A stretch of 64,000 nt of DNA from Roseovarius aestuariivivens (GTDB taxonomy: Bacteria > Pseudomonadota > Alphaproteobacteria > Rhodobacterales > Rhodobacteraceae): positions 117,726 through 181,725 of the forward strand of contig NZ_SJEY01000009.1 of NCBI RefSeq assembly GCF_004761875.1. The letters are read 5' to 3'. Below are positions 1 to 8,040 of the stretch, in pieces. Below the pieces are notes generated by a model that searched no databases, was not told the DNA's origin, and saw only the letters and a list, made by a program, of their open reading frames with translations. Both the position numbers and the translations under genes were made by a program. The stretch's first letter is position 1, and every line of letters starts with the position of its first letter.

Positions 1-2691
1 GACCTGTTCGTGGTCAAGTCCGAGCAGGACGCGGACCCCATCGTGGACGTGGCCGTGTGGTCGAACGAGCGATCCATCGACACGCTGACGCGGCTGGTGG
101 AGGACGCCATCGCCACCGAGTTCACCGCCGTGGAAGGCGTGGCCGAGGTGGTGCTTTTCGGGGACCGGCAGCGCGTCTTGCGCGTGGCGGTGGAGCCAGA
201 CCGGCTGGCGGCGTTCGGGCTTTCTATCGGGGAAGTGGCCGAAGTGCTGCGCGCGGCGCAGTTCGACGTGCCCGTGGGCAGCTTTGCCTCCGGCCCGCTG
301 GAAGTTCTGGTGCGCGCCGACGCCACGGTGGCCGACCCCGCACGGATCGAAGACCTGATGCTGAACGACCGAGTGCGGCTGGGCGATGTGGCGGGCGTTT
401 ATTTCGGCCTGGCGACGCCCGACAGCGTGGCGCGCCTTAACGGGCGGCAGGTGGTCAGCCTGGGTATCGTGCGGCAGGCGCAGTCGAACACGGTGCAGAT
501 CTCGGGCGAGGTGAGCCGCGCCATCGAGCGGCTGAAGCTGCGGTTTCCCGATCTGGGCTTTCAGGTGACGAATGACGACGCGGTCTTTATCCGGGGCGCG
601 ATTGCCGAGGTTTTGAAGACACTGGCGCTGGCGCTGGTGATCGTGATCGCGGTGATCTGGGTGTTCTTCGGGCGGTTGACCGCGACGCTGATCCCCGCCG
701 TGACGATCCCGATCGCGCTGATGGGCTCCATCGCGGGGCTGTGGCTCATGGGATTTTCGATCAACCTGATCACACTTCTGGCACTGGTTCTGGCCACGGG
801 TCTGGTGGTGGATGACGCCATCGTGGTGACCGAGAATATCCAGCGACGCCGGCAGGAGGGCATGGGCCGCCGGGCCGCCGCCGTTCTGGGCGCGCGGCAG
901 GTCTTTTTCGCGGTCATCGCCACGACGATCACGCTGATCGCGGTCTTCGTGCCGATCTCGTTCCTGCCAAGCGACGCCGGGCGGCTGTTCACCGAGTTCG
1001 GTTTCATGCTGGCGGTGACGGTGGGCATTTCATCTTTCGTGGCGCTGACCATGTGTCCGATGCTGGCCTCGCTGTCCGAGGGGCTGGCGCAGGGCAACGG
1101 GATCTTCGACGGGCTGGGGGCGTGGCTGAGCCGGACCTATGCCGCGCTGGTGCGCCCGATGATCCGCGCGCCGCTGGTGACGCTGGTGGGCGCGGCCCTG
1201 CTGGCCGGGGGCGCGGGGCTTGTCTATGACGATCTGGGCGCCGAGCTTGTCCCCAAGGAGGACCGCGGCGAAATCTCGGTCTGGATACAAGGGCCGGACG
1301 GCACAGGGCTTGATTACACAGACCGGCAGGTGGTGAAGGTCGAGGAGGCGCTGCAGCCCTTCGTGGACGAGGGTGTGGGGCGCGGCATCTATTCGATCAC
1401 CGGGCGTTACGACCTAAACCGCGGCAGCATCGGGATGCGTCTTGTCCCGTGGGAGGCGCGCGAGATCAGCCAGGGCGAGATCGAGGACGCGATCCGCCCG
1501 GCGCTGGAGGGGCTGCCGGGCGCACGTCCCTTCGTGCGGTCAGGCAATTCGCTGGGCCTGCGGGGCAGTTCGGGGGGCGGGCTGAGCATCGCGCTGACCG
1601 GGCCGAATTACCCCGATATCGCCGTGGCGGCGGATGCGTTCGCGGTGGCGATGGAGGATATCCAAGGCCTGTCGCGTATCCGCGTGCAGTACCAGGCGAC
1701 CCAGCCGCAGCTGAGCATCGGGGTGGACCGGCAGCGCGCGAGCGATCTGCGGGTGCCGATGGCGACGCTGTCGGGCACGCTGCGTGCGCTGATCGACGAG
1801 GACGAGATCGCCGAGCTGACCATCGAGGACGAAGCCATCCCGATCCTGCTGCAATCGGCGGCGGGCGCGGTGCGCGACCCGGTGGATCTGATGAACCTGA
1901 ATATCCGTTCGGACGCGGGCGATCTGGTGCCGCTGAGCCAGATCGTGACCTTCGAGGAAAAGGGCGTGGCCGCCGAGCTTGACCGCCATGCCCAGCGCCG
2001 GGCCATCGAGATCGACGCAAGCGTGGCGCCCGAGGTGACGCTGCGCGAGATGATCGACGAGGTGCGGGCGCTGGCGCAGGAGGAGTTGCCGGAGGGGATC
2101 GGGCTGATCTTTCTCGGTGAGGCCGCATCACTTGACGAGACGTCGTCGGCGCTGACGGTGACCTATGTGATCGCGCTGCTGGTGGTGTTCCTGGTGCTGC
2201 TGGCGCAGTTTGAAAGCCTGACGAGCGCTTTGGTGGTGATGATCACGGTGCCCTTCGGGGTCTGCGCGGCGATCTATGCGCTGCTGCTGACGGGGACGAC
2301 GATCAACATCTACAGCCAGATCGGGGTCTTGATGCTGATCGGGGTAATGGCAAAGAACGGGATCCTGCTGGTGGAGTTCGCCGATCAGCTGCGCGACCGG
2401 GGCAGGCCCGTGGTCGACGCGGCCTACGAGGCGGCGCAGGCGCGGCTGCGGCCCATCGCGATGACGCTCATTTGCACGGTGATGTCGGGGCTGCCGCTGA
2501 TCCTGGGCGGGGGCCCGGGCGCCGAGGCGCGCGCCGCCATCGGCTGGGTCATCGTCGGCGGCCTTGGCCTTGCGGCGGTTTTCACGCTGTTCCTGACCCC
2601 GGCGGCCTATGCGCTGATCGGGGGTCTGGGCAAATCGCGGGCCTCTGCTGCGCAGGCGCTGGCCGAAGAGCTGAAGGCGGTGGACGGCTAA
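1..2691 (+). CDS. RND efflux pump inner-membrane subunit, 5'-truncated by window edge
   Basis: The frame is open from base 1, so the true start lies upstream; about 896 residues are present against roughly 1,030 for a complete AcrB/MexF-type (HAE1) transporter. The proton-relay aspartate pair of TM4 is visible in GLVVDDAIVVTENI (Asp-Asp at 811-816), and the TM10 lysine is in GVMAKNGILLVEF (Lys codon 2353-2355). Two repeats of a large periplasmic region plus a membrane bundle are present, ending in a short cytoplasmic tail. Such pumps use proton influx to expel hydrophobic compounds through an adaptor and an outer-membrane channel. The adaptor would be expected upstream, outside the window. 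Substrate cannot be predicted. Confidence 0.93.
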   Translation, partial: DLFVVKSEQDADPIVDVAVWSNERSIDTLTRLVEDAIATEFTAVEGVAEVVLFGDRQRVLRVAVEPDRLAAFGLSIGEVAEVLRAAQFDVPVGSFASGPLEVLVRADATVADPARIEDLMLNDRVRLGDVAGVYFGLATPDSVARLNGRQVVSLGIVRQAQSNTVQISGEVSRAIERLKLRFPDLGFQVTNDDAVFIRGAIAEVLKTLALALVIVIAVIWVFFGRLTATLIPAVTIPIALMGSIAGLWLMGFSINLITLLALVLATGLVVDDAIVVTENIQRRRQEGMGRRAAAVLGARQVFFAVIATTITLIAVFVPISFLPSDAGRLFTEFGFMLAVTVGISSFVALTMCPMLASLSEGLAQGNGIFDGLGAWLSRTYAALVRPMIRAPLVTLVGAALLAGGAGLVYDDLGAELVPKEDRGEISVWIQGPDGTGLDYTDRQVVKVEEALQPFVDEGVGRGIYSITGRYDLNRGSIGMRLVPWEAREISQGEIEDAIRPALEGLPGARPFVRSGNSLGLRGSSGGGLSIALTGPNYPDIAVAADAFAVAMEDIQGLSRIRVQYQATQPQLSIGVDRQRASDLRVPMATLSGTLRALIDEDEIAELTIEDEAIPILLQSAAGAVRDPVDLMNLNIRSDAGDLVPLSQIVTFEEKGVAAELDRHAQRRAIEIDASVAPEVTLREMIDEVRALAQEELPEGIGLIFLGEAASLDETSSALTVTYVIALLVVFLVLLAQFESLTSALVVMITVPFGVCAAIYALLLTGTTINIYSQIGVLMLIGVMAKNGILLVEFADQLRDRGRPVVDAAYEAAQARLRPIAMTLICTVMSGLPLILGGGPGAEARAAIGWVIVGGLGLAAVFTLFLTPAAYALIGGLGKSRASAAQALAEELKAVDG

Positions 2692-3017
2692 GGCGGATCG
2701 TTGCCGGGCTGCGCGCGCCGCGTCGCGGCGAATCCTTGCCGTAGACCGAAAAAATCGCCGAACCGCATACTTTCGCCCTGTCTGTTTACTTTGTTCTTCC
2801 CTATCGTAAACTTCAAAATCGAGGGACTCAGCATCAGTCAGCTTTGGTCGGGCAAGATGACTTTTTATCCGTAAGCTCACCTGTCTCATGCGCAGGCCGC
2901 ATTGCGCGGCGCCAAGCCTGCGGTCCGCCGACGTGAATGCAGAGTTCGTCATGTAGCGTGACGTTTGTTGATTGAATTCCGAAGACCGAACCGAATTACA
3001 GGAGCCTCTGTCCAAAC
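2692..3017. other. 326-bp intergenic region, presumed promoter of the envelope block
   Basis: No credible gene is visible. A tight hairpin (CGCCGCG 2716-2722 / CGCGGCG 2724-2730) follows the RND gene but has no T run, so it is a weak terminator candidate. The middle is clearly A+T richer than the surroundings and contains a separated inverted repeat GTTTAC (2784-2789) / GTAAAC (2806-2811), which could be an operator. A further 7-bp inverted repeat lies at 2891-2897/2916-2922. A CAGGAG ribosome binding site just precedes the ATG at 3018. Confidence 0.4.
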
Positions 3018-3308
3018 ATGCACTCGAAACTTGCAGCAGCCCTTGTCGCCTTCGCCCTAGCCCTGCCCCCTATCGGAGCGCAAGCCGAAGCCGATGGGCC
3101 CGACTTTTACCGTGTCGTCGGCGTGGCGTCGGACGACATGCTAAACCTGCGGCGCGGCCCCGGCACGAATTACGAAACCATCGTCGGCCTTCCGCCGGGG
3201 CGTGAGTTGGACCTGCTGTCGCGGGAAGGCAACGGCTGGTGCCTGGTCGCGCTTCGCGAGACACCCCAGCTGCAGGGCTATGTGTCTTGCCGCTATATCG
3301 GAGAATAA
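3018..3308 (+). CDS. Exported single SH3b-domain protein
   Basis: A 96-residue protein with a clear N-terminal signal peptide (about residues 1-23, ending near AQAEA). It is followed by one bacterial SH3 domain, recognised by the pattern DMLNLRRGPGTNYETIVGLP and the closing WCLVALRE...GYVSCRYI. SH3b domains usually bind peptidoglycan or mediate protein contacts in the periplasm. The start is supported by CAGGAG 11 bases upstream. It is the first gene of the exported-protein block and ends five bases before the next start. Confidence 0.85.
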   Translation: MHSKLAAALVAFALALPPIGAQAEADGPDFYRVVGVASDDMLNLRRGPGTNYETIVGLPPGRELDLLSREGNGWCLVALRETPQLQGYVSCRYIGE

Positions 3309-3313
3309 TCCCC

Positions 3314-4396
3314 ATGTTCCTGTCCTTTTCACGGGCTCGGTCACGGGCCGGAGTGTTTTCGGCCATCCTTCTTTCAGCCGTTGCAGGCGGGGCGCTTGCA
3401 CCGGCCGCGTCCGCGCAGGACAGCGTGCGGATCCAGTTCGAAAGCGGCGCGACCGACACGCAGATCAATGGCACGATCGTCGGTGACGAATACATCGATT
3501 ACGTGGTCAACGCCCGCGCCGGTCAGACCATGGTCGTCGCGCTGGACGTGACGGCCACGAATGGCAACGGATCGGCCTTTTTCAACATCCTGCCGGCGGG
3601 CAAGGATTTCGACGGGCTTTATACCGGTCACATGGATGACGACAACCGCGCCGAAGTGACGGTTCCTTCGGATGGCGACTGGGCGATCCGTGTCTATCTG
3701 ATGGGCAACGATCGCGATGCCGGCAAGACCGTGGGCTATGCGATCAACCTTTATATCACGCCCACGGGCGCCAGCAGCGGCAGCAGCACCCCCGCCTCTG
3801 GGTCAAGCCCGGACATGTTGCCAGAAGAGGACTTTTTCATCGTCAATCTTTCGACCGCGGGCGGAACGCTGAACGTGCGGGACGCGCCGCGGGCGAGCGG
3901 GGGCCTTGTCGGCAAGGTGACGAACGGCACTGTTATGCGCAACACCGGCGGCTGCACCCTGTCGGACGGTCAGCAGTGGTGCAAGGTCGAACCCTCGGCC
4001 GGCGGGCCGTCGGGTTGGGTCGCCGCGCGGTTCCTGTCGCTGCCGCAACCCGGCGGTCAGGGACAGGCCACCCAACTTCCCAGCGCCAGCCGCATGGAGC
4101 GTGTCACCTTCAGCGCCGGAACGACCGGCACGGAACTTGGCGATCAGCTTGGGCCGAACACTTCGGTCACGTATCTGCTTGGCGCGAAGGCGGGACAGAA
4201 TCTCTATTTCCGTCTGGCCGCGGACGCATCGGTGCTGTCCTGGCGGATCTACAATCCGGACGGGTCGCTGGCCGATCAGGGCGGGCCCGGGAAGGAATAC
4301 CGCGGCGAGCTTTGGCAAACCGGGGAGCACAAGTTCGAGGTCATGAATTCGGGCGGCAGCGCCCAGTCTTTCAACGTGATCTTCAGCATCGATTAA
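3314..4396 (+). CDS. Exported protein with two lysozyme-inhibitor-like domains flanking an SH3b domain
   Basis: The product has 360 residues with a signal peptide (about 1-34). The N-terminal domain (about 35-150) contains GDEYIDYVVNARAGQTM and SAFFNILPAG. This resembles the repeat seen in PliI/PliG periplasmic lysozyme inhibitors: an acidic/glycine turn, VDYxLxAxAGQ, then yFNi.P.G. An SH3b domain follows (about 175-250, LNVRDAPRASGGLVGKV...GWVAARFL), preceded by a serine/glycine linker. A second, more divergent copy closes the protein (VTYLLGAKAGQNLYFRL). The inhibitor reading is by eye; PPC-type beta-sandwiches are an alternative. I chose ATG 3314 rather than an in-frame upstream start at 3239 because 3314 begins a normal signal peptide just after the preceding stop. 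Confidence 0.8.
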   Translation: MFLSFSRARSRAGVFSAILLSAVAGGALAPAASAQDSVRIQFESGATDTQINGTIVGDEYIDYVVNARAGQTMVVALDVTATNGNGSAFFNILPAGKDFDGLYTGHMDDDNRAEVTVPSDGDWAIRVYLMGNDRDAGKTVGYAINLYITPTGASSGSSTPASGSSPDMLPEEDFFIVNLSTAGGTLNVRDAPRASGGLVGKVTNGTVMRNTGGCTLSDGQQWCKVEPSAGGPSGWVAARFLSLPQPGGQGQATQLPSASRMERVTFSAGTTGTELGDQLGPNTSVTYLLGAKAGQNLYFRLAADASVLSWRIYNPDGSLADQGGPGKEYRGELWQTGEHKFEVMNSGGSAQSFNVIFSID

Positions 4397-4432
4397 ATCA
4401 GCGACCAAGCATGCAATACTGAAAGGACCAGC

Positions 4433-4741
4433 ATGAAACCTTTGAAACTTTTTGTCGGACTTGCCTCAATCGCCGCACTGGCGGGCTGTGTGGAAGACAG
4501 CGGATCCTCGGCGCCAGCGCAAGGAACGCCGAGCGTCGGAAGCTCTTCGGACGTGACGTCTTTCCAGGGCGCGCGGGCCGGACAGGCCGAGGGCGGTCTG
4601 CGCGCGCTTGGCTACGAGCCGATCCGCAGCCAGGGCCTGACGACCTACTGGTTCAACCGCGACACTGGCGCCTGTGCTGAGATCACCACCTCGGACGGGC
4701 GGTATTCCAGCGTCACAATGGTGCCGGCCGAAGACTGCTAA
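4433..4741 (+). CDS. Small lipoprotein, paralogue of the next gene's C-terminal domain
   Basis: A 102-residue protein with a lipoprotein signal: a hydrophobic stretch ending LAGC, giving Cys at residue 19. After a short serine/alanine linker comes a compact domain of about 60 residues containing GARAGQAEGGLRALGYEP (as ARAGQAEGG), YWFNRDTGACAEI and a terminal AEDC. The same domain, nearly residue for residue, forms the C-terminus of the lipoprotein at 4879-5667. The two conserved cysteines may form a disulfide. I do not recognise a named family. An AAGGACCAGC ribosome binding region precedes the ATG. Confidence 0.85.
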   Translation: MKPLKLFVGLASIAALAGCVEDSGSSAPAQGTPSVGSSSDVTSFQGARAGQAEGGLRALGYEPIRSQGLTTYWFNRDTGACAEITTSDGRYSSVTMVPAEDC

Positions 4742-4769
4742 GCGCAGGTCGGCACATATGAAAAAGGCA

Positions 4770-4789
4770 GGCACGCGTCCACGCGTGCC
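4770..4789. terminator. Perfect hairpin between the two lipoprotein genes
   Basis: GGCACGCGT (4770-4778) and ACGCGTGCC (4781-4789) form a perfect 9-bp stem with a two-base centre. On the plus strand no T run follows, but on the minus strand the stem is followed by CTGCCTTTTTC, the layout of an intrinsic terminator for leftward transcription. No leftward gene precedes it, so it may instead act as an mRNA-stabilising or processing element. Confidence 0.4.
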
Positions 4790-4878
4790 GGTCTGCACAC
4801 CGGGTAAGACGCGCGCGGCGGCGGGACGGCCGCGCCGGCACCAAAGGGCGATCATGACGTAAATTGAGGGATCAAAAG

Positions 4879-5667
4879 ATGAGAAGGCTTTTATATTGCA
4901 GCGTCGCGTTTTTTGCGCTGGCAGCCTGCCAGGAAGACGAAGCCGCGCCTGCCGAAGAGAGCGGAAACGGGTCGTCAGAGAGCACGCAGAGCGCCCAGCC
5001 GGAGACGACACCGGCCCAGACGCAAACGCAGACCGAGGACACCGCGACGGCGGATGACGGCGGCGGGGCCATGGCCGACGCGCCCGAGCCCGAGGAAGAC
5101 GCGCCCGCAGAGGCCTCAAGCCAGGATGCTGTCGCACCTTCCGAAGTCACGCAGGACGCGATCGACGGATGCATCGACGCGCTGCGCGCACAAGAGGGCG
5201 CAGTGGGCGGCACCGTGCAAAGCACCGAGTTTTCCGAGGCCAATTCGCTGGTGATGCTGGAGGATGCCAACGGGACCACGTGGCGCTGTCTTGTGTCCAA
5301 TGACGGCAGCGGCGCGTCAATCGAGGCGCAAGGCGGATCAGGCGCGACCGAGGACACCGCCACGGCGGACGATGGCGGCGGCGCGATGGCGGGAAGCGAA
5401 GCCGAAACAGCCGACGATGGTGGTGGCGCGATGGCGGGCAGCGAAGAGGCCGCGCCCTCTGCCGGAAGCCCGAGCGATGTGACCGGGTTTGTCGGCGCGC
5501 GGGCGGGACAGGCCGAGGGCGGCCTTGCGGCGCTTGGCTTCGAAGCGATCCGCAGCGAAGGCCTTACGACGTTCTGGTTCAACCGCGACACCGGCGCCTG
5601 CGCGCGCATCACGACGTCGGACGGGGTCTTCTCGGATATCGAGATGCTGCCGGCGGAAGACTGTTAA
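4879..5667 (+). CDS. Lipoprotein with low-complexity acidic repeats and a duplicated C-terminal domain
   Basis: A 262-residue lipoprotein (lipobox LAAC near residue 15). Its N-terminal half is rich in Glu, Thr, Gln and Pro. The phrase TADDGGGAMA occurs three times, once around residue 60 and twice around residues 165-190. Between them is a small domain with two cysteines (DGCIDALRAQEGA ... TWRCLVSNDGSG). The last 60 residues (ARAGQAEGGLAALGFEA ... FWFNRDTGACARI ... PAEDC) are homologous to the whole mature domain of the gene at 4433. ATG 4879 was chosen over an in-frame upstream start at 4864 because it opens the lipoprotein signal. The acidic repeat looks like a flexible spacer that carries the C-terminal domain away from the membrane. 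Confidence 0.85.
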   Translation: MRRLLYCSVAFFALAACQEDEAAPAEESGNGSSESTQSAQPETTPAQTQTQTEDTATADDGGGAMADAPEPEEDAPAEASSQDAVAPSEVTQDAIDGCIDALRAQEGAVGGTVQSTEFSEANSLVMLEDANGTTWRCLVSNDGSGASIEAQGGSGATEDTATADDGGGAMAGSEAETADDGGGAMAGSEEAAPSAGSPSDVTGFVGARAGQAEGGLAALGFEAIRSEGLTTFWFNRDTGACARITTSDGVFSDIEMLPAEDC

Positions 5668-5679
5668 AGGAGCACAGCC

Positions 5680-6045
5680 ATGCAGATCAAACCATGTGCC
5701 GCGGCCCGCGCGAGTGCGGTGCTCGTCTGTCTCGCCGGTCCGGCGTTGGCGCAGGACCAGGCCGCGGAGATTGTCGGCGGCGCGGTAGGCGGTCTGATCG
5801 GGCTGATCCTCGTGATCATCGTCGGCGCCGTGGTCGGCTGGCTGGCGAGCCTGATCGTCAAGGGCGGCGGATCGGGGTTCTGGGGCGATGTCCTGATCGG
5901 GATCGGCGGGTCCATCCTGGCGGGGTACGTTCTGCCGGCGGTGGGTATTTCGCTTGGTGGCACCGTCGGCAGCTTTCTTGCCGCACTCATCGGGGCCGTG
6001 CTGTTGATCCTGATCGTCCGGCTGATCCGGAAGGCGGCAAACTAG
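5680..6045 (+). CDS. GlsB/YeaQ/YmgE-family membrane protein with signal peptide
   Basis: The protein has 121 residues. A signal peptide (about 1-25, ending ALAQDQ) precedes a glycine-rich three-helix region (GGAVGGLIGLILVIIVGAVVGWLASLIVKG ... ILAGYVLP ... FLAALIGAVLLILIVRLIR). The glycine spacing and WLAS.IVKG...GFW.D...GI.GS..G motif match the small transglycosylase-associated/YeaQ membrane family, associated with stress responses. Members are normally about 80 residues without a cleaved signal, so the extra N-terminal signal is unusual. It follows the lipoprotein gene by 12 bases behind an AAGGAG ribosome binding site. Confidence 0.8.
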   Translation: MQIKPCAAARASAVLVCLAGPALAQDQAAEIVGGAVGGLIGLILVIIVGAVVGWLASLIVKGGGSGFWGDVLIGIGGSILAGYVLPAVGISLGGTVGSFLAALIGAVLLILIVRLIRKAAN

Positions 6046-6147
6046 GGTGTCTCTTGCAGGCCCGGGCGGCGTGCCGCACCGGCCCGCGGATATGAGCAAC
6101 ATCCACGCGGACCAGATGAATGAAGACCGGCAGAGGAAAGTGGTGGC

Positions 6148-6411
6148 ATGGCGAAGACGGTATGCAGCTTTGCGATCTGGATCCTGATCCTGCTTTATGT
6201 CGGGGCGGTCTTCATCTTCCTCGTCGGAACCTTCGGCTGGTTCGGAGAGGAGCGCGACCCGTTGTCGGGGGTGTTCCTGTTGCCGCTCGGCCTGCCTTGG
6301 AACCTGCTTTTTGGCGCCTTGGACGACAGTCTGCGGCCCTGGCTTTCGGCGGCGGCCCCGATCGTGAACATCGTTATCCTGAAAGCCATCTGCAACCGGG
6401 TTACGGCCTGA
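6148..6411 (+). CDS. Small membrane protein, unknown function
   Basis: An 87-residue protein with two predicted membrane segments: residues about 4-28 (FAIWILILLYVGAVFIFLVG) and a second around 48-80. GAGGAAAGTGGTGGC upstream supplies a plausible ribosome binding site. I recognise no family. Its place between two other small glycine-rich membrane proteins suggests co-expression with them. Confidence 0.6.
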   Translation: MAKTVCSFAIWILILLYVGAVFIFLVGTFGWFGEERDPLSGVFLLPLGLPWNLLFGALDDSLRPWLSAAAPIVNIVILKAICNRVTA

Positions 6412-6460
6412 GCGGCCCCGTGCAAACGACCTTGATCAACACAACAGAAGGACAAAGGAC

Positions 6461-6760
6461 ATGGGAAAAATCATTGCCGGCCTGATCGGGCTGATTATCG
6501 GGGCCGTCGGGGGCATGAGCCTTGGCGGCGGTGCGATGATGGGCGCGGGCGTGGCGACCGGTCTGTCGGCGGGGATCTGCGCGACAGTGCAGGCCGCGCA
6601 GGAAGAGGGCCTGATGACCGCCGAGCAGGTCGATCAGGTGCTGACCCGGGCGGCGCAGGATCTTGGATCGACCGCGCAGCTTGACGACGAGGCGGCCATG
6701 GTCGGCAGCGCCGATCAGTGCCAGAGCGTGATGGACAACCTCACCGCCGCGGGCGGCTGA
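6461..6760 (+). CDS. Small glycine-zipper protein, unknown function
   Basis: A 99-residue protein that begins with a glycine-zipper hydrophobic stretch (GLIGLIIGAVGGMSLGGG) and continues with a second weak hydrophobic stretch. A polar, probably helical tail with two cysteines follows (one near residue 43, one near 87). An AGAAGGACAAAGGACATG context gives strong ribosome binding. It is probably anchored at or exported across the inner membrane. No named family is recognised. Confidence 0.65.
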   Translation: MGKIIAGLIGLIIGAVGGMSLGGGAMMGAGVATGLSAGICATVQAAQEEGLMTAEQVDQVLTRAAQDLGSTAQLDDEAAMVGSADQCQSVMDNLTAAGG

Positions 6761-6902
6761 CGCGCCTGCCCCTGACGGACGGGCCGGAGCATCCCGTCCC
6801 CCCACACCCCATCCTCGGCAAGCCCTCGGTTTGCCGGACGTTCCGGGCGATGCAGACGGCACCCTGCAAAACCGCGCGCCGCCCCGCTTGAAGGAGTTGA
6901 AC

Positions 6903-7871
6903 ATGATGAAACTGACCCGCCGCGGCGTTCTGGCAGGCGCCGGATCCTTTGGCCTTACCATGCTGGCCGGGCCGCTTTTCGGGCAGCACGTCTACAAGGA
7001 AATTCACGCGCTGGAGCCGGGAGAGTTCACCTGGCATCCCGAGCGGCAGCCGCGCGGACCGGTGGCAGTGATCGTGTCGCTCGACGAGCAGCTGGTGCAT
7101 GTCTACCGCAACGGCGTGCGCATCGCGGTCTCGACCTGTTCGACCGGCAAGCCTGGCCATTCGACACCGACGGGCGTCTTCGTGGTTCTGCAGAAGGATC
7201 GCGATCACAGGTCCTCGACCTACAACAACGCGCCGATGCCCAACACCAACCGCCTAACCTGGGACGGGATCGCGCTTCATGCGGGCAATCTGCCGGGCTA
7301 TCCCGCCTCGCATGGCTGCGTGCGCCTGCCGCTGAAGTTTTCGGCGCTGCTTTTCGACGTGACCCATCTGGGTACGCCGGTCATCATCGCGGATGAGCAT
7401 CACTTCCCCATGGATGTCGCGCATCCCGGCATGATCCTTGGCGGCTATGCCGAGCATGAGTTCGAGGACGTTCTGGCCACGCTGGAGCCGCGCAAGCATC
7501 CCTCGGACTGGGACCTGGACGAAGCGCATCCGATCACGTCGATGATCGCCTCGTCGCACGACAAGAAGATCGCGATCATCGAGAATGACCGGGAGATCGC
7601 GGACGGGCCGCTCATTTGGGACGGAGAGCCGCTCGGCTCGCATGTCTACGTTTTGAAAGGCGCGCATGACGCGGCCCAGGGCATGCATTGGGAGGCGCTG
7701 ACCTATTCCGGCAGCAGCGGAGGCCTGCACGACCTGCGCCGGGTGCGCACCGACAAGGCCTTTTCGGAAACCATCCGGCAGCACGTGCATCCCGGCATGA
7801 TCTATGTCTTCACCGATCTTCCGCTGCATCCCGACAACCGGTCGGGCCGCGATTTTGTCATCATGTCCTGA
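6903..7871 (+). CDS. Tat-exported L,D-transpeptidase (YkuD domain)
   Basis: A 322-residue protein opening with a Tat-like signal (LTRRGVLAGAGSFGLTMLAG). The YkuD catalytic signature is complete: LTWDGIALHAGNLPGYPA followed by SHGCVRLP, with nucleophile Cys139. These enzymes form 3-3 peptidoglycan cross-links or attach proteins to peptidoglycan in the periplasm. A C-terminal extension of about 150 residues after the catalytic domain is longer than in minimal family members and contains no motif I recognise. The start at 6903 (tandem ATG ATG, AAGGAG nine bases upstream) was preferred to an upstream in-frame start because it opens the signal. The next gene starts 10 bases downstream. Confidence 0.92.
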   Translation: MMKLTRRGVLAGAGSFGLTMLAGPLFGQHVYKEIHALEPGEFTWHPERQPRGPVAVIVSLDEQLVHVYRNGVRIAVSTCSTGKPGHSTPTGVFVVLQKDRDHRSSTYNNAPMPNTNRLTWDGIALHAGNLPGYPASHGCVRLPLKFSALLFDVTHLGTPVIIADEHHFPMDVAHPGMILGGYAEHEFEDVLATLEPRKHPSDWDLDEAHPITSMIASSHDKKIAIIENDREIADGPLIWDGEPLGSHVYVLKGAHDAAQGMHWEALTYSGSSGGLHDLRRVRTDKAFSETIRQHVHPGMIYVFTDLPLHPDNRSGRDFVIMS

Positions 7872-7881
7872 GGAGGATCGC

Positions 7882-8040
7882 ATGGACGCACGGATCGATT
7901 ACATCGGGCGGTCCCGCGCCCTGCCCGGCCTCGCCGCGCTGGGGTCCATCCTGCTGTTGAGCGGGTGTTTTCCCGGCGCCGCGGATCAGACGCAGGGCGT
8001 CGTCGTCGCCGACATCGCCGAGGAGGGCGTGGAAGAATGA
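7882..8040 (+). CDS. Very small lipoprotein (52 residues)
   Basis: A short gene with a strong ribosome binding site (TGAGGAGGATCGC before ATG 7882). The product has a hydrophobic segment ending LLSGC and leaves only about 24 mature residues, mostly acidic at the end. The stop overlaps the next start in an ATGA arrangement (8037-8040), indicating translational coupling. It resembles entericidin-sized small lipoproteins only in layout; function is unknown. Confidence 0.7.
   Translation: MDARIDYIGRSRALPGLAALGSILLLSGCFPGAADQTQGVVVADIAEEGVEE

Noticed and set aside
2128..3015. Long open frame on the minus strand opposite the RND gene and its downstream gap
   Set aside because: It is antisense to an obvious RND transporter, has an Arg/His/Gln-rich composition typical of mirror frames in high-GC DNA, and shows no domain.
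5340..5460. Possible CRISPR or tandem-repeat array in the lipoprotein gene
   Set aside because: The repeats are in-frame codons for TADDGGGAMA within a coding sequence, with no uniform repeat/spacer structure.
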